DNA from: Pyrinomonas methylaliphatogenes | GTDB taxonomy: Bacteria > Acidobacteriota > Blastocatellia > Pyrinomonadales > Pyrinomonadaceae | Direction of reading: 5' to 3' | Assembly: GCF_000820845.2 (NCBI RefSeq) | Contig: NZ_CBXV010000008.1 | Location: 480,705 to 544,704 of the forward strand | DNA length: 64,000 nucleotides | Shown: one piece after another, positions 1-7,617 of the stretch | Layout of the letters: every line of letters begins with the position of its first letter | How positions within the stretch are numbered: the stretch's first letter is position 1 | Position numbers and translations under genes: made by a program | Notes under the pieces: model-generated | What the model was told of the DNA's origin: nothing | Seen by the model: only the letters and a program-made list of their open reading frames with translations | Databases searched by the model: none

Positions 1-918
1 ATAGTCCGGGCTTGTGCGCGTAATACCCAGATTGGCGATAACGATGTTCGATTGCTGCGATCCGGGGCGATCGACGAGATAGATGGCGCGCTCGCGCCTT
101 ACCGGCGGCGCAGGGAAGTTCGCGGCACCGGCTTCACCCCTCGCCCACGAACCGAATAGCTCATTGATGCGTTTTAACACTTGCTCACGGCGCACATCGC
201 CAACGACGATAAGGACGGCGTTGTTGGGGATGAAACGCGCGCGGTGAAACTGCTGCAGCTTCTCGCGCGTTACGGCGTCGATCGATTGCGGCGTGGCCGA
301 GATGACTGAATAGGGATGCTCTCCGAAGAGAACTCGCGCCAAACGTTCATTAGCGAGAAAGGATGGTTGCGCGCGTTGCGCGATCAGCGCCTGTTTGGCG
401 TTCTGTTTTACGAGCGCCAATTCGTTTTCGGGGAAGGCCGGATGCAACGCGATGTCGGCCATCAGATCCAACACGCGATCGCTATAGCTCGACAACCCGG
501 CGGCTGAGACCGTCGTGTAATCCGAGTTGGCGACCACGGACAGCTCTGCGCCCAAGCGCGCAACCTCTTCGGCGATCTGGCGGCTCGTGCGCTTTTCGGT
601 CCCTTCGGTGAGCATAGTCGCCAGAAGATTGGCGAGTCCGGGCAGATCCGCCGGATCATGTGCGCTGCCCGTCCGGAGCGCCAACCGATAGCTCACATAT
701 GGCAAGCGATGGTCCTCAACGATGACGATCTGCAGACCGTTGGCGAGCGAAGTCTCGAAAGGCTTCGGCAGATTGAATGGCCTCGGGGCTAACGGTTGCG
801 GCGGCTGACGACGAAAATCTTCCGATTGTCTCATAGGGCCAGCTTGGGCAAAGGCGGATCTCATGAAGGCGCCGCAAACAAGCAAGGCGGCGAGCAGAAG
901 CTGTTTTCGCTCAAACAT
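1..918 (-). CDS. M16 family peptidase-like protein, inactive subunit type (3' end cut by window edge)
   Basis: About 306 codons are visible and the frame is still open at base 1. It starts with ATG at 918 and a signal peptide (MFERKQLLLAALLVCG...FAQ). The fold signature of the pitrilysin/processing-peptidase family follows: 'NGLQIVIVEDHRLPYVSYRL', then '...GLANLLATMLTEGT', where active members have HxxEH. That zinc motif is missing here, as in the non-catalytic partner of bacterial M16 pairs. It lies 14 bp downstream of the active-type M16 gene and reads in the same direction, so the two are probably co-transcribed and form a periplasmic heterodimer that degrades peptides. The pairing is inference from the known behaviour of such tandem M16 genes. 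Confidence 0.88.
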   Translation of the reverse strand, partial: MFERKQLLLAALLVCGAFMRSAFAQAGPMRQSEDFRRQPPQPLAPRPFNLPKPFETSLANGLQIVIVEDHRLPYVSYRLALRTGSAHDPADLPGLANLLATMLTEGTEKRTSRQIAEEVARLGAELSVVANSDYTTVSAAGLSSYSDRVLDLMADIALHPAFPENELALVKQNAKQALIAQRAQPSFLANERLARVLFGEHPYSVISATPQSIDAVTREKLQQFHRARFIPNNAVLIVVGDVRREQVLKRINELFGSWARGEAGAANFPAPPVRRERAIYLVDRPGSQQSNIVIANLGITRTSPDY

Positions 919-932
919 GATCATCTCCCTCC

Positions 933-2387
933 TTACTGTTTCTGCGGGGCGGAAGGCGCATCGGACGTTTGCCCCGACTTCGCCATGCGCGCCGGGATGA
1001 TGTCGAGCACGGCGCGATTGTCGGTATCGAGATATCGCGCCACCGCTTGTTTGATCTGCTCGGGCGTCACGCTCAAATAGCTCTCCAGCTCCGTGTTAAA
1101 AAGCTCCGGATCACCATCATAGAGCGCGAACTCCGCGATCCGCTGCGCGCGAAAGAGCGACGATTGGCGACTTCGCACGGCGTTGCTCAAAAGGTTGTTC
1201 CGTAGCTTCTCCATCTCTTCAGCGGTCGGGCCCTCCGTCGCCAGTCGTTTGATCTCGGCCATGATCGTCTGCCGAATCTGCTCAACCTCCTTGCCAGGCT
1301 TCGGCAACGCGAAGATGGTCAGCGAAGATGGGCCGCGCCGCGCGTTGAGCCCTCCTTGAATGGCGATCAACGACTCTTCGCCCTTGACCAAACGTTGATA
1401 AAGGCGCGAGCTTTCGCCCTCGAGCAAAAGATCGCTGGCCAGCGAGAGCGCGTAAAAATCGGGCGTTCGCCGCGGCGGGACTTTCCAACCGATCATGAAC
1501 GCCGGAAGCTGAGCGAAACTGTCTATGTAGCGATCATGGCGCACGGCCACTTCAGGCGGTTCGGAAACATCGACCTGCGGCGGGTCGGGCTGGCGCGGGA
1601 TGGTCGCGAAATACCTCTCGACCAATTGGCGAGCTTCCTGCGGATCGAAATCACCGACGATCGCCAGCACCGCGTTATTCGGCGCATAGTAGATGCGGAA
1701 GAAATCCCTGACGTCTTCGATCGTCGCGGCGTTGAGATCCTCCATCGAGCCGATGGTCGAATGCGCGTTGGCCGGATTCTTGAAGATCATCTCGTTGATC
1801 CGCAAGAAGGCGTTGACATAGGGTTGATTGTCGAAACGAAGCCGCTTCTCTTCCTTCACCGCCTCGCGCTGGTTGTCCAAATTCTCTTGCGTGACCTTGA
1901 GCGAGCGCATCCGATCGCTCTCGAGCCACAAGGCGAGCGGCAACTGGTGCGATGGCAACGTCTCGAAGTAGTTCGTGCGCTCCGATGTCGTCGTGCCGTT
2001 CATCGTCCCGCCGGCGTTGAAGATGTATTGGAAGTGGCCCGCCTTGGGGACGTTCTCCGAACCCTGGAACATCATATGTTCGAACAGGTGAGCGAAACCG
2101 GTGCGCCCGGGCCGCTCATTGCGCGAACCGACGTCATAATAGACCGCCACGGAGACGACCGGCACAGTCCGATCCGGACTGAGGACGACGCGGAGACCGT
2201 TCGGCAAGGTGAACTTCTCGATCGGCGTTCGCGGTAACACCGATCTCAGCTGACCAGCTTCGACTCTATTTTGAACTCTATTTTGATGAGTCATCGTGCG
2301 GGTTTGACGTGCTTTCTGGGCCAGAGCGGCGGGCAGGAGGGCGAGCGCAAGGGCGGCGCTCATCGTGATGCGAACCTTCTTCGTCAT
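933..2387 (-). CDS. Secreted zinc protease, M16 family, active subunit
   Basis: A 484-residue protein with an N-terminal signal peptide (MTKKVRITMSAALALALLPA, cut near ALA-Q). The inverted zinc motif HxxEH is intact as H100-L-F-E103-H104 in 'GFAHLFEHMMFQG'. The expected downstream glutamate lies in 'NREAVKEEKR', about 75 residues later. The second M16 half (from about residue 250) lacks the motif, as is normal. The length fits single-unit bacterial M16B proteins. The likely role is periplasmic peptide or protein turnover together with the degenerate M16 protein encoded just downstream. The gene has its own start and no evident upstream partner. Confidence 0.92.
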   Translation of the reverse strand: MTKKVRITMSAALALALLPAALAQKARQTRTMTHQNRVQNRVEAGQLRSVLPRTPIEKFTLPNGLRVVLSPDRTVPVVSVAVYYDVGSRNERPGRTGFAHLFEHMMFQGSENVPKAGHFQYIFNAGGTMNGTTTSERTNYFETLPSHQLPLALWLESDRMRSLKVTQENLDNQREAVKEEKRLRFDNQPYVNAFLRINEMIFKNPANAHSTIGSMEDLNAATIEDVRDFFRIYYAPNNAVLAIVGDFDPQEARQLVERYFATIPRQPDPPQVDVSEPPEVAVRHDRYIDSFAQLPAFMIGWKVPPRRTPDFYALSLASDLLLEGESSRLYQRLVKGEESLIAIQGGLNARRGPSSLTIFALPKPGKEVEQIRQTIMAEIKRLATEGPTAEEMEKLRNNLLSNAVRSRQSSLFRAQRIAEFALYDGDPELFNTELESYLSVTPEQIKQAVARYLDTDNRAVLDIIPARMAKSGQTSDAPSAPQKQ

Positions 2388-2528
2388 CGATCTAGGTCCT
2401 CATGATTTTTTCCCCCGCGACAATCGAACTGTCGGGGCCTTAAGCTTTCGGCAAAGCTCGAAGCTTGTGTTGATACGAAGATCCACCTCCGTTTGTTTCA
2501 TCCGAACGATCCGCTGGCGCAAACGCGC

Positions 2529-2960
2529 TCACGAAGATGGAGGCTGATTGATGATGTCGCGAAGCTCCGCGCGCAAGCGCTCGATCTCAGCGAGCTTCTG
2601 TTCGACTCGCTCGAAGAGCGCCCCTTGCGCTTTGATCCCCTCATCAATCAGATAGGAGGCCGCTTCGGCGCGGTTGCGGAAGACTCCAGCCTGCACGAGC
2701 TTCTCCAGCTTCTCCTGGGCTTCGGGCGATAATCTGACCGCCAGCATGTATTCGTCCTTGGCCGCGAGCGCGCGTTCGATCGTGCGGCTGATGTCGCGCC
2801 CCAAGGCGCTCAAAGATTCAGGGATGCGCTGCAAAGCTTCACGCACAGGCGAAGAGAAGCGCTCCGGGTCCGGCTCATGCGGTGTCGCCTCGTCGCGTAG
2901 CACCAGTTCACCTTCAACCTGCTCTTCCGGACGCGATTCGGGATCAAATCTCTGGTTCAT
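2529..2960 (-). CDS. Small hypothetical protein with RHH-like segment and C-terminal coiled coil
   Basis: The reading frame opens at 3023, but ATG at 2960 is preferred: it has a GAGG about 6 bases upstream, whereas the first ATG has none. This gives 143 residues. An acidic N-terminal third is followed by 'DEYMLAVRLSPEAQEKLEKL' and '...FRNRAEAASYLIDEGIKAQ', which looks like a beta strand plus two helices of a ribbon-helix-helix (CopG/MetJ-like) domain. A heptad-like helix (about residues 110-138, FERVEQKLAEIERLRAEL) ends the protein. DNA binding is plausible but not demonstrated. It stands alone, divergent from the S41 protease gene. Confidence 0.6.
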   Translation of the reverse strand: MNQRFDPESRPEEQVEGELVLRDEATPHEPDPERFSSPVREALQRIPESLSALGRDISRTIERALAAKDEYMLAVRLSPEAQEKLEKLVQAGVFRNRAEAASYLIDEGIKAQGALFERVEQKLAEIERLRAELRDIINQPPSS

Positions 2961-3194
2961 AACCCTCGCCCTCGACTGCGCCGCGCGCGATATTTTCAGA
3001 CGATTCAGCTCCTTTAGCCACATTCTAGGAAGGCGATGGAAACGGCGTCAAGCGACTGGCAGGCTGCGCTGCTGTGGCAAGGCGATTTTCTCCTTGCCGC
3101 CCACCGCCGCTTCCGCTACTCTATCTGCAGAGCGACGCCGACGAACAGCCGAGGGCGCTCATCTTGAATCAACCCGAGAGGTCCGAAAAAGAAG

Positions 3195-4886
3195 ATGAAG
3201 GTTTATCGCGCAATCGCCCTGCTTACGCTCCTTGCGCTCCTCTCCCCGCTCTTCGCGCAACAGACGACCGCGCCTAACGGCGAAGGGACGGCACGACGAG
3301 CGAGGCTATCGAAATCCAACGAGATCGCCGAGGTCGAACAGAGCTTCGCCGAAGCTTTAAGCCTCGTCGAGGCTAATTACGTGGACGGCGCGCGGCTCAA
3401 CTATAACAACTTGATCAAATCGTCGATCATCGGGATGCTTCGCTCGCTCGATCCGCATTCGAACTATTACGATCGCAAAGAGTTCGAAGAGCTGCGTAAC
3501 GATCAGCGCTCGGAATACTTCGGCATCGGCGCCTCGATCGTCGACCGTCGCGTGGGCGACCAAGTTGACACCTACATCTTAGCGACATTCGAGAATTCGC
3601 CGGCGGCGCTAGCTGGGCTGCGTTTCGGCGATCGCATCGTCGCCGTCGATGGACAGCCGATGCACGGGCGCCCTTCAGCTGAAGTGCGCGACCGCATCCG
3701 CGGGCCGCGCGGCACCGTCGTGAAGCTGACGGTCGAACGGGCGGCGACCGGTCGCATCGAAACCGTCGAAATCACGCGCGATGCCGTCCCTCAACCCTCC
3801 GTCCCGGACGCCTATGTCATCCGCCCCGGAGTCGGCTACATAGATATGACGCGCGGATTCAACGTCACGACGGCGGATGAGCTTGAAGAGGCGCTAGAGA
3901 AGCTGCACCAGCGCGGAGTGACGGGCTTGATCCTGGACCTGCGCAACAACCCGGGTGGATTCCTGGATCAGGCCATCCGCGTGGCGGAGAAGTTCTTAAG
4001 CGATGGTCAAGTGATCCTGACGCAGAAAGGGCGTAACTTCACCGCGGATCGGACCTATCGCGCGACGAACGGCTCTCCGGATACGACCCCGCTCGTCATT
4101 TTGATCAACCGCGGCACGGCCTCGGCTTCCGAGATCGTCGCGGGCGCGATGCAGGATCACGATCGCGCGCTCATCGTCGGCGAGAACAGCTTCGGCAAAG
4201 GACTGGTCCAGAGCATCATCCCGCTCGATTATGGCGCTGGCCTGACGCTCACGTCGGCCAAGTACTACACGCCTTCGGGCCGGTTGATCCAACGCGATTA
4301 CACTAACAGCAGTTACTACGACTACATCACGCGCGGCGGTGTCGGCAACCAAGACGAAGAGACGACGATCAATCAAACACCGACCGGACCGGAAAGCCAC
4401 ACCGACACGGGGCGTCCCGTTTACGGCGGAGGCGGCATCATGCCGGACGAACTGGTCAAACCGCGTTTGATCAAACCTGAGCAACAACGGCTGATCGATC
4501 CGATCTTCGCCTTCGTGCGCGAACTCGTCAACGGGCGCATCGCCGGATTCGAATCCTACAAGGTGCAGCGCCCGATCGAATACAATCACGAACTACAGCC
4601 GACCGATTTCCCCGTAACGGACGCGCTCTATGAAGCGTTCAAAAGCTTCGTCAATAAGAGCCCGGCGTACAAGAACCTTTCGACGCTCGTCGATGCCAAT
4701 CAGGATTTCGTCAGACGCCAACTCCGCTATGACATCATCACCGCCGCCTACGGGACGGTGACTGCCACGCGCGTTTACATCCTCGATGATCCGCAAGTCC
4801 TTAAGGCAATCGAACTGCTGCCGCGCGCGCGTGAGTTGGCGATGGCGGCGCGCAACCGCACGCCGCGCCAGAAATCGTTCGAGTAA
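3195..4886 (+). CDS. S41 family carboxyl-terminal processing protease with PDZ domain
   Basis: A 563-residue protein beginning with a clear signal peptide (MKVYRAIALLTLLALLSPLFAQ). Residues about 35-110 form the N-terminal helical part ('LRSLDPHSNYYDRKEF'). A PDZ domain follows ('...SPAALAGLRFGDRIVAVDGQP'). The S41 catalytic core contains 'LILDLRNNPGGFLDQAI', the serine in 'NRGTASASEIVAGAMQDHD' and the lysine in 'GENSFGKGLVQS'. Family members (CtpA/Prc) cleave periplasmic proteins after non-polar C termini. A C-terminal extension of about 170 residues beyond the core has no recognised domain. A hairpin terminator follows 64 bases after the stop. Confidence 0.93.
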   Translation: MKVYRAIALLTLLALLSPLFAQQTTAPNGEGTARRARLSKSNEIAEVEQSFAEALSLVEANYVDGARLNYNNLIKSSIIGMLRSLDPHSNYYDRKEFEELRNDQRSEYFGIGASIVDRRVGDQVDTYILATFENSPAALAGLRFGDRIVAVDGQPMHGRPSAEVRDRIRGPRGTVVKLTVERAATGRIETVEITRDAVPQPSVPDAYVIRPGVGYIDMTRGFNVTTADELEEALEKLHQRGVTGLILDLRNNPGGFLDQAIRVAEKFLSDGQVILTQKGRNFTADRTYRATNGSPDTTPLVILINRGTASASEIVAGAMQDHDRALIVGENSFGKGLVQSIIPLDYGAGLTLTSAKYYTPSGRLIQRDYTNSSYYDYITRGGVGNQDEETTINQTPTGPESHTDTGRPVYGGGGIMPDELVKPRLIKPEQQRLIDPIFAFVRELVNGRIAGFESYKVQRPIEYNHELQPTDFPVTDALYEAFKSFVNKSPAYKNLSTLVDANQDFVRRQLRYDIITAAYGTVTATRVYILDDPQVLKAIELLPRARELAMAARNRTPRQKSFE

Positions 4887-4949
4887 AGGGTGGAAGCGAT
4901 GGGAAGTGACCCGCAGACTTCCGGCCCATAACAGAACTACGCTCTTGGG

Positions 4950-4985
4950 GAGCCGAGTAAGATCCTTCTCTCGGCTCTTCTTTTC
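4950..4985 (+). terminator. Rho-independent terminator after the S41 protease gene
   Basis: An 8-bp perfect stem GAGCCGAG (4950-4957) / CTCGGCTC (4970-4977) with a 12-nt loop is followed by TTCTTTTC. Stem plus T-rich tail on the coding strand is the classical arrangement. Confidence 0.75.
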
Positions 4986-5042
4986 ATGCTCACCCTTTCT
5001 CGCCAAAGCTTGCGCGAACTGATTAGACAGCCTATGGCCTCA

Positions 5043-5133
5043 CCTCTTCGTTTTAAACGCTCGCTCCCGCATTGCGGTCATATTCACGCATGCCGGCGAC
5101 GATCTTTGCCTCTTCGTTTTAAACGCTCGCTCC
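5043..5133. repeat. Pair of identical 25-bp direct repeats with 41-nt spacer
   Basis: The 25-mer starting CCTCTTCGTTTTAAAC and ending GCTCGCTCC occurs at 5043-5067 and at 5109-5133 without mismatch. Flanks and the 41-nt spacer are unrelated. No third copy is seen nearby and no cas gene is present. Confidence 0.9.
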
Positions 5134-5261
5134 GCCTCTGAGGCCGTGTCGGCGCACGCTGGGCCGTGCAACCACTCTGCGCGCGCGACTTGACTATCAA
5201 CTCATAATCGGCCTCGATTCGGCCTTCGCACAACCGCTGGGCGTGAGATCGCTCCGTTCGA

Positions 5262-5918
5262 CTAACCTTTGCCCGTCTGCGCGTGCGGGCTGTCGACCGG
5301 CTTGGATTCGGGCGATCCCCTCTGCCGCAGGAAGATCGACAGGACGACTAACACGCCGACCGACAAGAATTCGCTCTGCCAATTTTGAAAGGATTCGAAC
5401 CAGAAACGAGAAGTGCCGATGTAGCGGAGCGTAGAGACCGGACTTTCGCCATGTTCCTGCCGTTCTTGATTGTAGGCGGCTGCGCCGCCCGCAGCGTGGA
5501 GCGCGAAGGAGAGCGCGAAGAGCACAAGCAGCGCGAGGCTGAGCGAATTCTCGTAAAGACGCCGCACCCAGCCGCCGCGCTTCACGGGCCACGGCGCATC
5601 GGGGCGAGGCTGAGCTGATCTATCTTCCGCCTCCGGTTCGTCCAACTTCTTTGATTCCGCCGACCCTTTCTGTCGCAAGAAGACGGTCAACACGACGTAG
5701 GCGCCCATTTGCAAAAATTCGCTCTCCCAGTTTTCAAAGACCGCCTCGATGAAATGACCGCCCCATAGATAAGAAGCGAAATCCACGGTCGGCTGTCCGT
5801 GTTCGCGCTGGTCTTGGTTGTACACGCGAAAGCCTGTCGCTGCCTGTCCAGCGACGCAGACGAAGAAGAGCGTGAAAAGAACGATCGATAGACTGTTTTC
5901 GTAGAAGAAGCGGCGCAT
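5262..5918 (-). CDS. Membrane protein with two tandem DUF6766-type units
   Basis: A 218-residue protein made of two homologous halves, residues about 1-95 and 115-210. Each half runs: '(Y)ENSLS' + hydrophobic segment + 'YNQ..(R/Q)EHG' + '(F/W)FE..NW(E/Q)SEFL' + hydrophobic segment + 'FLRQ(K/R)GS(A/P)ESK'. This order matches the DUF6766 family as I remember it; its function is unknown. There are four predicted membrane segments in all, two per unit, with a charged linker rich in E, D and P between the halves. The internal duplication is directly visible; most family members are single units. It ends before an intergenic repeat and is followed upstream by an isochorismatase-type gene in the same direction, 50 bp away. 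Confidence 0.8.
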   Translation of the reverse strand: MRRFFYENSLSIVLFTLFFVCVAGQAATGFRVYNQDQREHGQPTVDFASYLWGGHFIEAVFENWESEFLQMGAYVVLTVFLRQKGSAESKKLDEPEAEDRSAQPRPDAPWPVKRGGWVRRLYENSLSLALLVLFALSFALHAAGGAAAYNQERQEHGESPVSTLRYIGTSRFWFESFQNWQSEFLSVGVLVVLSIFLRQRGSPESKPVDSPHAQTGKG

Positions 5919-5968
5919 GATCCCTCCCGTTCAAAGCCATCCGTGCTGCCTCGATTCGGCACGCCCGC

Positions 5969-6571
5969 TTATTGAAGCTTCAACCGCTCGAAATCCAATT
6001 GTGCAGATGGACCGGTGTCGGCCTTCAGAATTCTCTCCATCTGATCGAGCGCCCAGCGATGCTCCTCGTCGGTCAACGCGGCGACGCAATCTTGCGGGAC
6101 GGCGAGGTGAAAATCGCGCATGTAAGCGTCGTTGGCCGTAAAAAGGACGCAGACGTTGGTCGCGATTCCCGTCAGGACGAGCGTTCTTGCGTGCAAATAA
6201 TCGAGCAGCACGTCGAGCGTGGTCGAAAAGAAACCGGAATGCTTCGGTTTGAGCACGAAGTAGTCGTCCGGCTCGGGAAGCAACCGCTGGACCAACGGGC
6301 GCCCGCGCACGCCATCGCGCAGACAATGTTCGATCAGATTGTTGAAGTTCGACTGCCACCGCCCGAAGTTGTCGTTGACGTAGATGGCCGGTACGCCGCA
6401 ACTCTTCGCGCGGCGCTTCAACTCCGCCGCGCGCGATGCCGCGGCGACGGCCCGCTCTAATATCTTCTCGCCCCCCTCAAACTCCAGATCGTTGATGAAA
6501 TCGATCAACAACAAGGCCACCGGCGAGCTATCGGGCGCGCTGCCGTGCAAGTCCTGATTTTTGGCCGGCAT
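5969..6571 (-). CDS. Isochorismatase-family cysteine hydrolase
   Basis: A 200-residue protein. The start was set at ATG 6571 because AGGGGAG lies 6-12 bases upstream; a longer frame opens at 6685. The family triad is visible: Asp in 'ALLLIDFINDLEF', Lys in 'FVLKPKHSGFFSTTLD' and the nucleophile Cys in 'LTGIATNVCVLFTANDAYMR'. Such enzymes hydrolyse amides or ureides (nicotinamide, isochorismate, ureidoacrylate); the substrate cannot be assigned from this context. It is probably cytosolic, with no signal peptide. It reads in the same direction as the DUF6766 gene downstream. Confidence 0.85.
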   Translation of the reverse strand: MPAKNQDLHGSAPDSSPVALLLIDFINDLEFEGGEKILERAVAAASRAAELKRRAKSCGVPAIYVNDNFGRWQSNFNNLIEHCLRDGVRGRPLVQRLLPEPDDYFVLKPKHSGFFSTTLDVLLDYLHARTLVLTGIATNVCVLFTANDAYMRDFHLAVPQDCVAALTDEEHRWALDQMERILKADTGPSAQLDFERLKLQ

Positions 6572-6913
6572 GTTCTCCCCTTGCCTCCCCAACGATGACT
6601 GATCTCTCGCGCCCATCATACAGAAGGCGTAAGGGATAGCAATCTCGACTGAGGTTGGAGCACTGAAAAGGTTTCTTTCTAACAAATCCTAGGCGCGAGG
6701 AGAAGCCATCCCGACCAAAGGGCCTATCTTCTGCGCGCCTCTTCGTGTTCAATGATCGCCGCGTTCAGTCATCCGGCTCTCAGTTCAACAAAGAGCGCTC
6801 ATCGAAGAAGCGGACAGGCTCAGCGGGCTCGCGCGGCTCGACGTGCTATCTCGACCGAATCGCATCCATCGACAAAAAGGCGCAAAGAGCCTCGACCCAC
6901 CGGGCCGAGCGCC

Positions 6914-6985
6914 GCTAAAAAAGGTGGGCGAGAATGGGCGGGACGCCGCCTCTCCCCGCAAAAGATCAGCTAAAAAAGGTGGGCG
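6914..6985. repeat. 17-bp direct repeat of the terminator left arm
   Basis: GCTAAAAAAGGTGGGCG occurs at 6914-6930 and 6969-6985, period 55. The second copy forms the left arm of the hairpin at 6972-7003; the first has no adjoining complementary arm. Confidence 0.85.
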
Positions 6986-7003
6986 TTCTCGCCCACCTTT
7001 TTT
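6972..7003. terminator. Bidirectional hairpin terminator
   Basis: A 14-bp perfect inverted repeat, AAAAAAGGTGGGCG (6972-6985) and its complement (6990-7003), has loop TTCT. The GC core is flanked by A6 on one side and T6 on the other, so it can terminate on either strand. It most likely ends the 7068-8972 transcript. Confidence 0.85.
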
Positions 7004-7067
7004 CCCCTACCCTTGCTCGTTCTCGCCGGACGTTGGAGTCCGGCTTCTTTCGCTGAGTTGGGCTCGC

Positions 7068-7583
7068 TCAGTGGCTGGCGAGCCACTCATCGAAGACCTT
7101 CGCCTCTTCGAGCTTGCCGCTCCACCGAGCGCGGTTCTTGCCCGTCAGGGCGAGCACCATCGCTTGGTGCTGTCCAGCGCGGTCGCCCATGCGCTCGAAG
7201 TAGTTGTAGAGGCGGTCTATCTTGCGGACTGACTCGCGCGCCGCTTCGACCGATCTGAACGACAGGACGTTGCGGAAAAAGCGCGAGTAGACATTCTGTT
7301 CGCGCGCCGTCGTCGTGTAAAGGTCGAAGTAGCCGTCGAGCAGTCCGGCCGATTGCAGCACTTGCGCGACGTAGCTCGGGCGCGCTGGCGTTCGGCGCGC
7401 GATCTCGGCCACGTCCGTAATCCCTGCGCCGTACAGCTCCAGTATGCGCTCCTTTTTGGTCCGCTGAGCTGACTCTGCGGCGGATGTCTCTACCTCTTCC
7501 CTCAGCTCATCCTCTTCGTCGGCGTATTCCAATTCGATGGAGAGGGGTTTGAATTCGCGTTCAAGCAGATCTTCAGTCATCAT
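7068..7583 (-). CDS. Hypothetical HTH-containing protein of the Rad52 operon
   Basis: A 171-residue protein with an acidic N terminus (EYADEEDELREEVE). A probable helix-turn-helix at about residues 43-80 reads 'KKERILELYGAGITDVAEIA' followed by '...RPSYVAQVLQSAGLL', a pattern seen in small phage- and plasmid-type DNA-binding proteins. The C-terminal half is helical and basic with no recognised family. It starts 34 bp after the SWIM-Rad52 stop and shares its direction, so the two are probably one transcript that ends at the strong hairpin 6972-7003. Function unknown. Confidence 0.7.
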   Translation of the reverse strand: MMTEDLLEREFKPLSIELEYADEEDELREEVETSAAESAQRTKKERILELYGAGITDVAEIARRTPARPSYVAQVLQSAGLLDGYFDLYTTTAREQNVYSRFFRNVLSFRSVEAARESVRKIDRLYNYFERMGDRAGQHQAMVLALTGKNRARWSGKLEEAKVFDEWLASH

Positions 7584-7617
7584 CTTCTTTCGCTCCTTCT
7601 CGCGCTTGAAGCGTCTT

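Larger units (their letters stand above)
4887..5261. other. Intergenic region, 375 bp
   Basis: It holds the terminator of the S41 gene (4950-4985) and a 25-bp direct repeat pair (5043-5133). No convincing reading frame or tRNA was seen. The rest is GC-rich spacer with runs such as 'gcgcgcgac'. Confidence 0.6.
6572..7067. other. Intergenic region, 496 bp, with terminator and half-terminator duplication
   Basis: Short open frames here show no recognisable protein features and overlap on both strands. The supported elements are the perfect hairpin at 6972-7003 and a 17-bp copy of its left arm at 6914-6930. The rest is unassigned; part must carry the promoter of the isochorismatase-type gene. 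Confidence 0.6.

Noticed and set aside
1356-2237. A 293-codon plus-strand frame opposite the M16 gene
   Set aside because: Antisense shadow of a well-supported protease gene.
4540-4565. tRNA T-arm-like string (GATTCGAATCC)
   Set aside because: It lies inside the S41 protease coding sequence, and no acceptor or anticodon arms fit.
5043-5133. CRISPR array
   Set aside because: Only two repeats, no cas genes, and the other repeat pairs in the window have different sequences.
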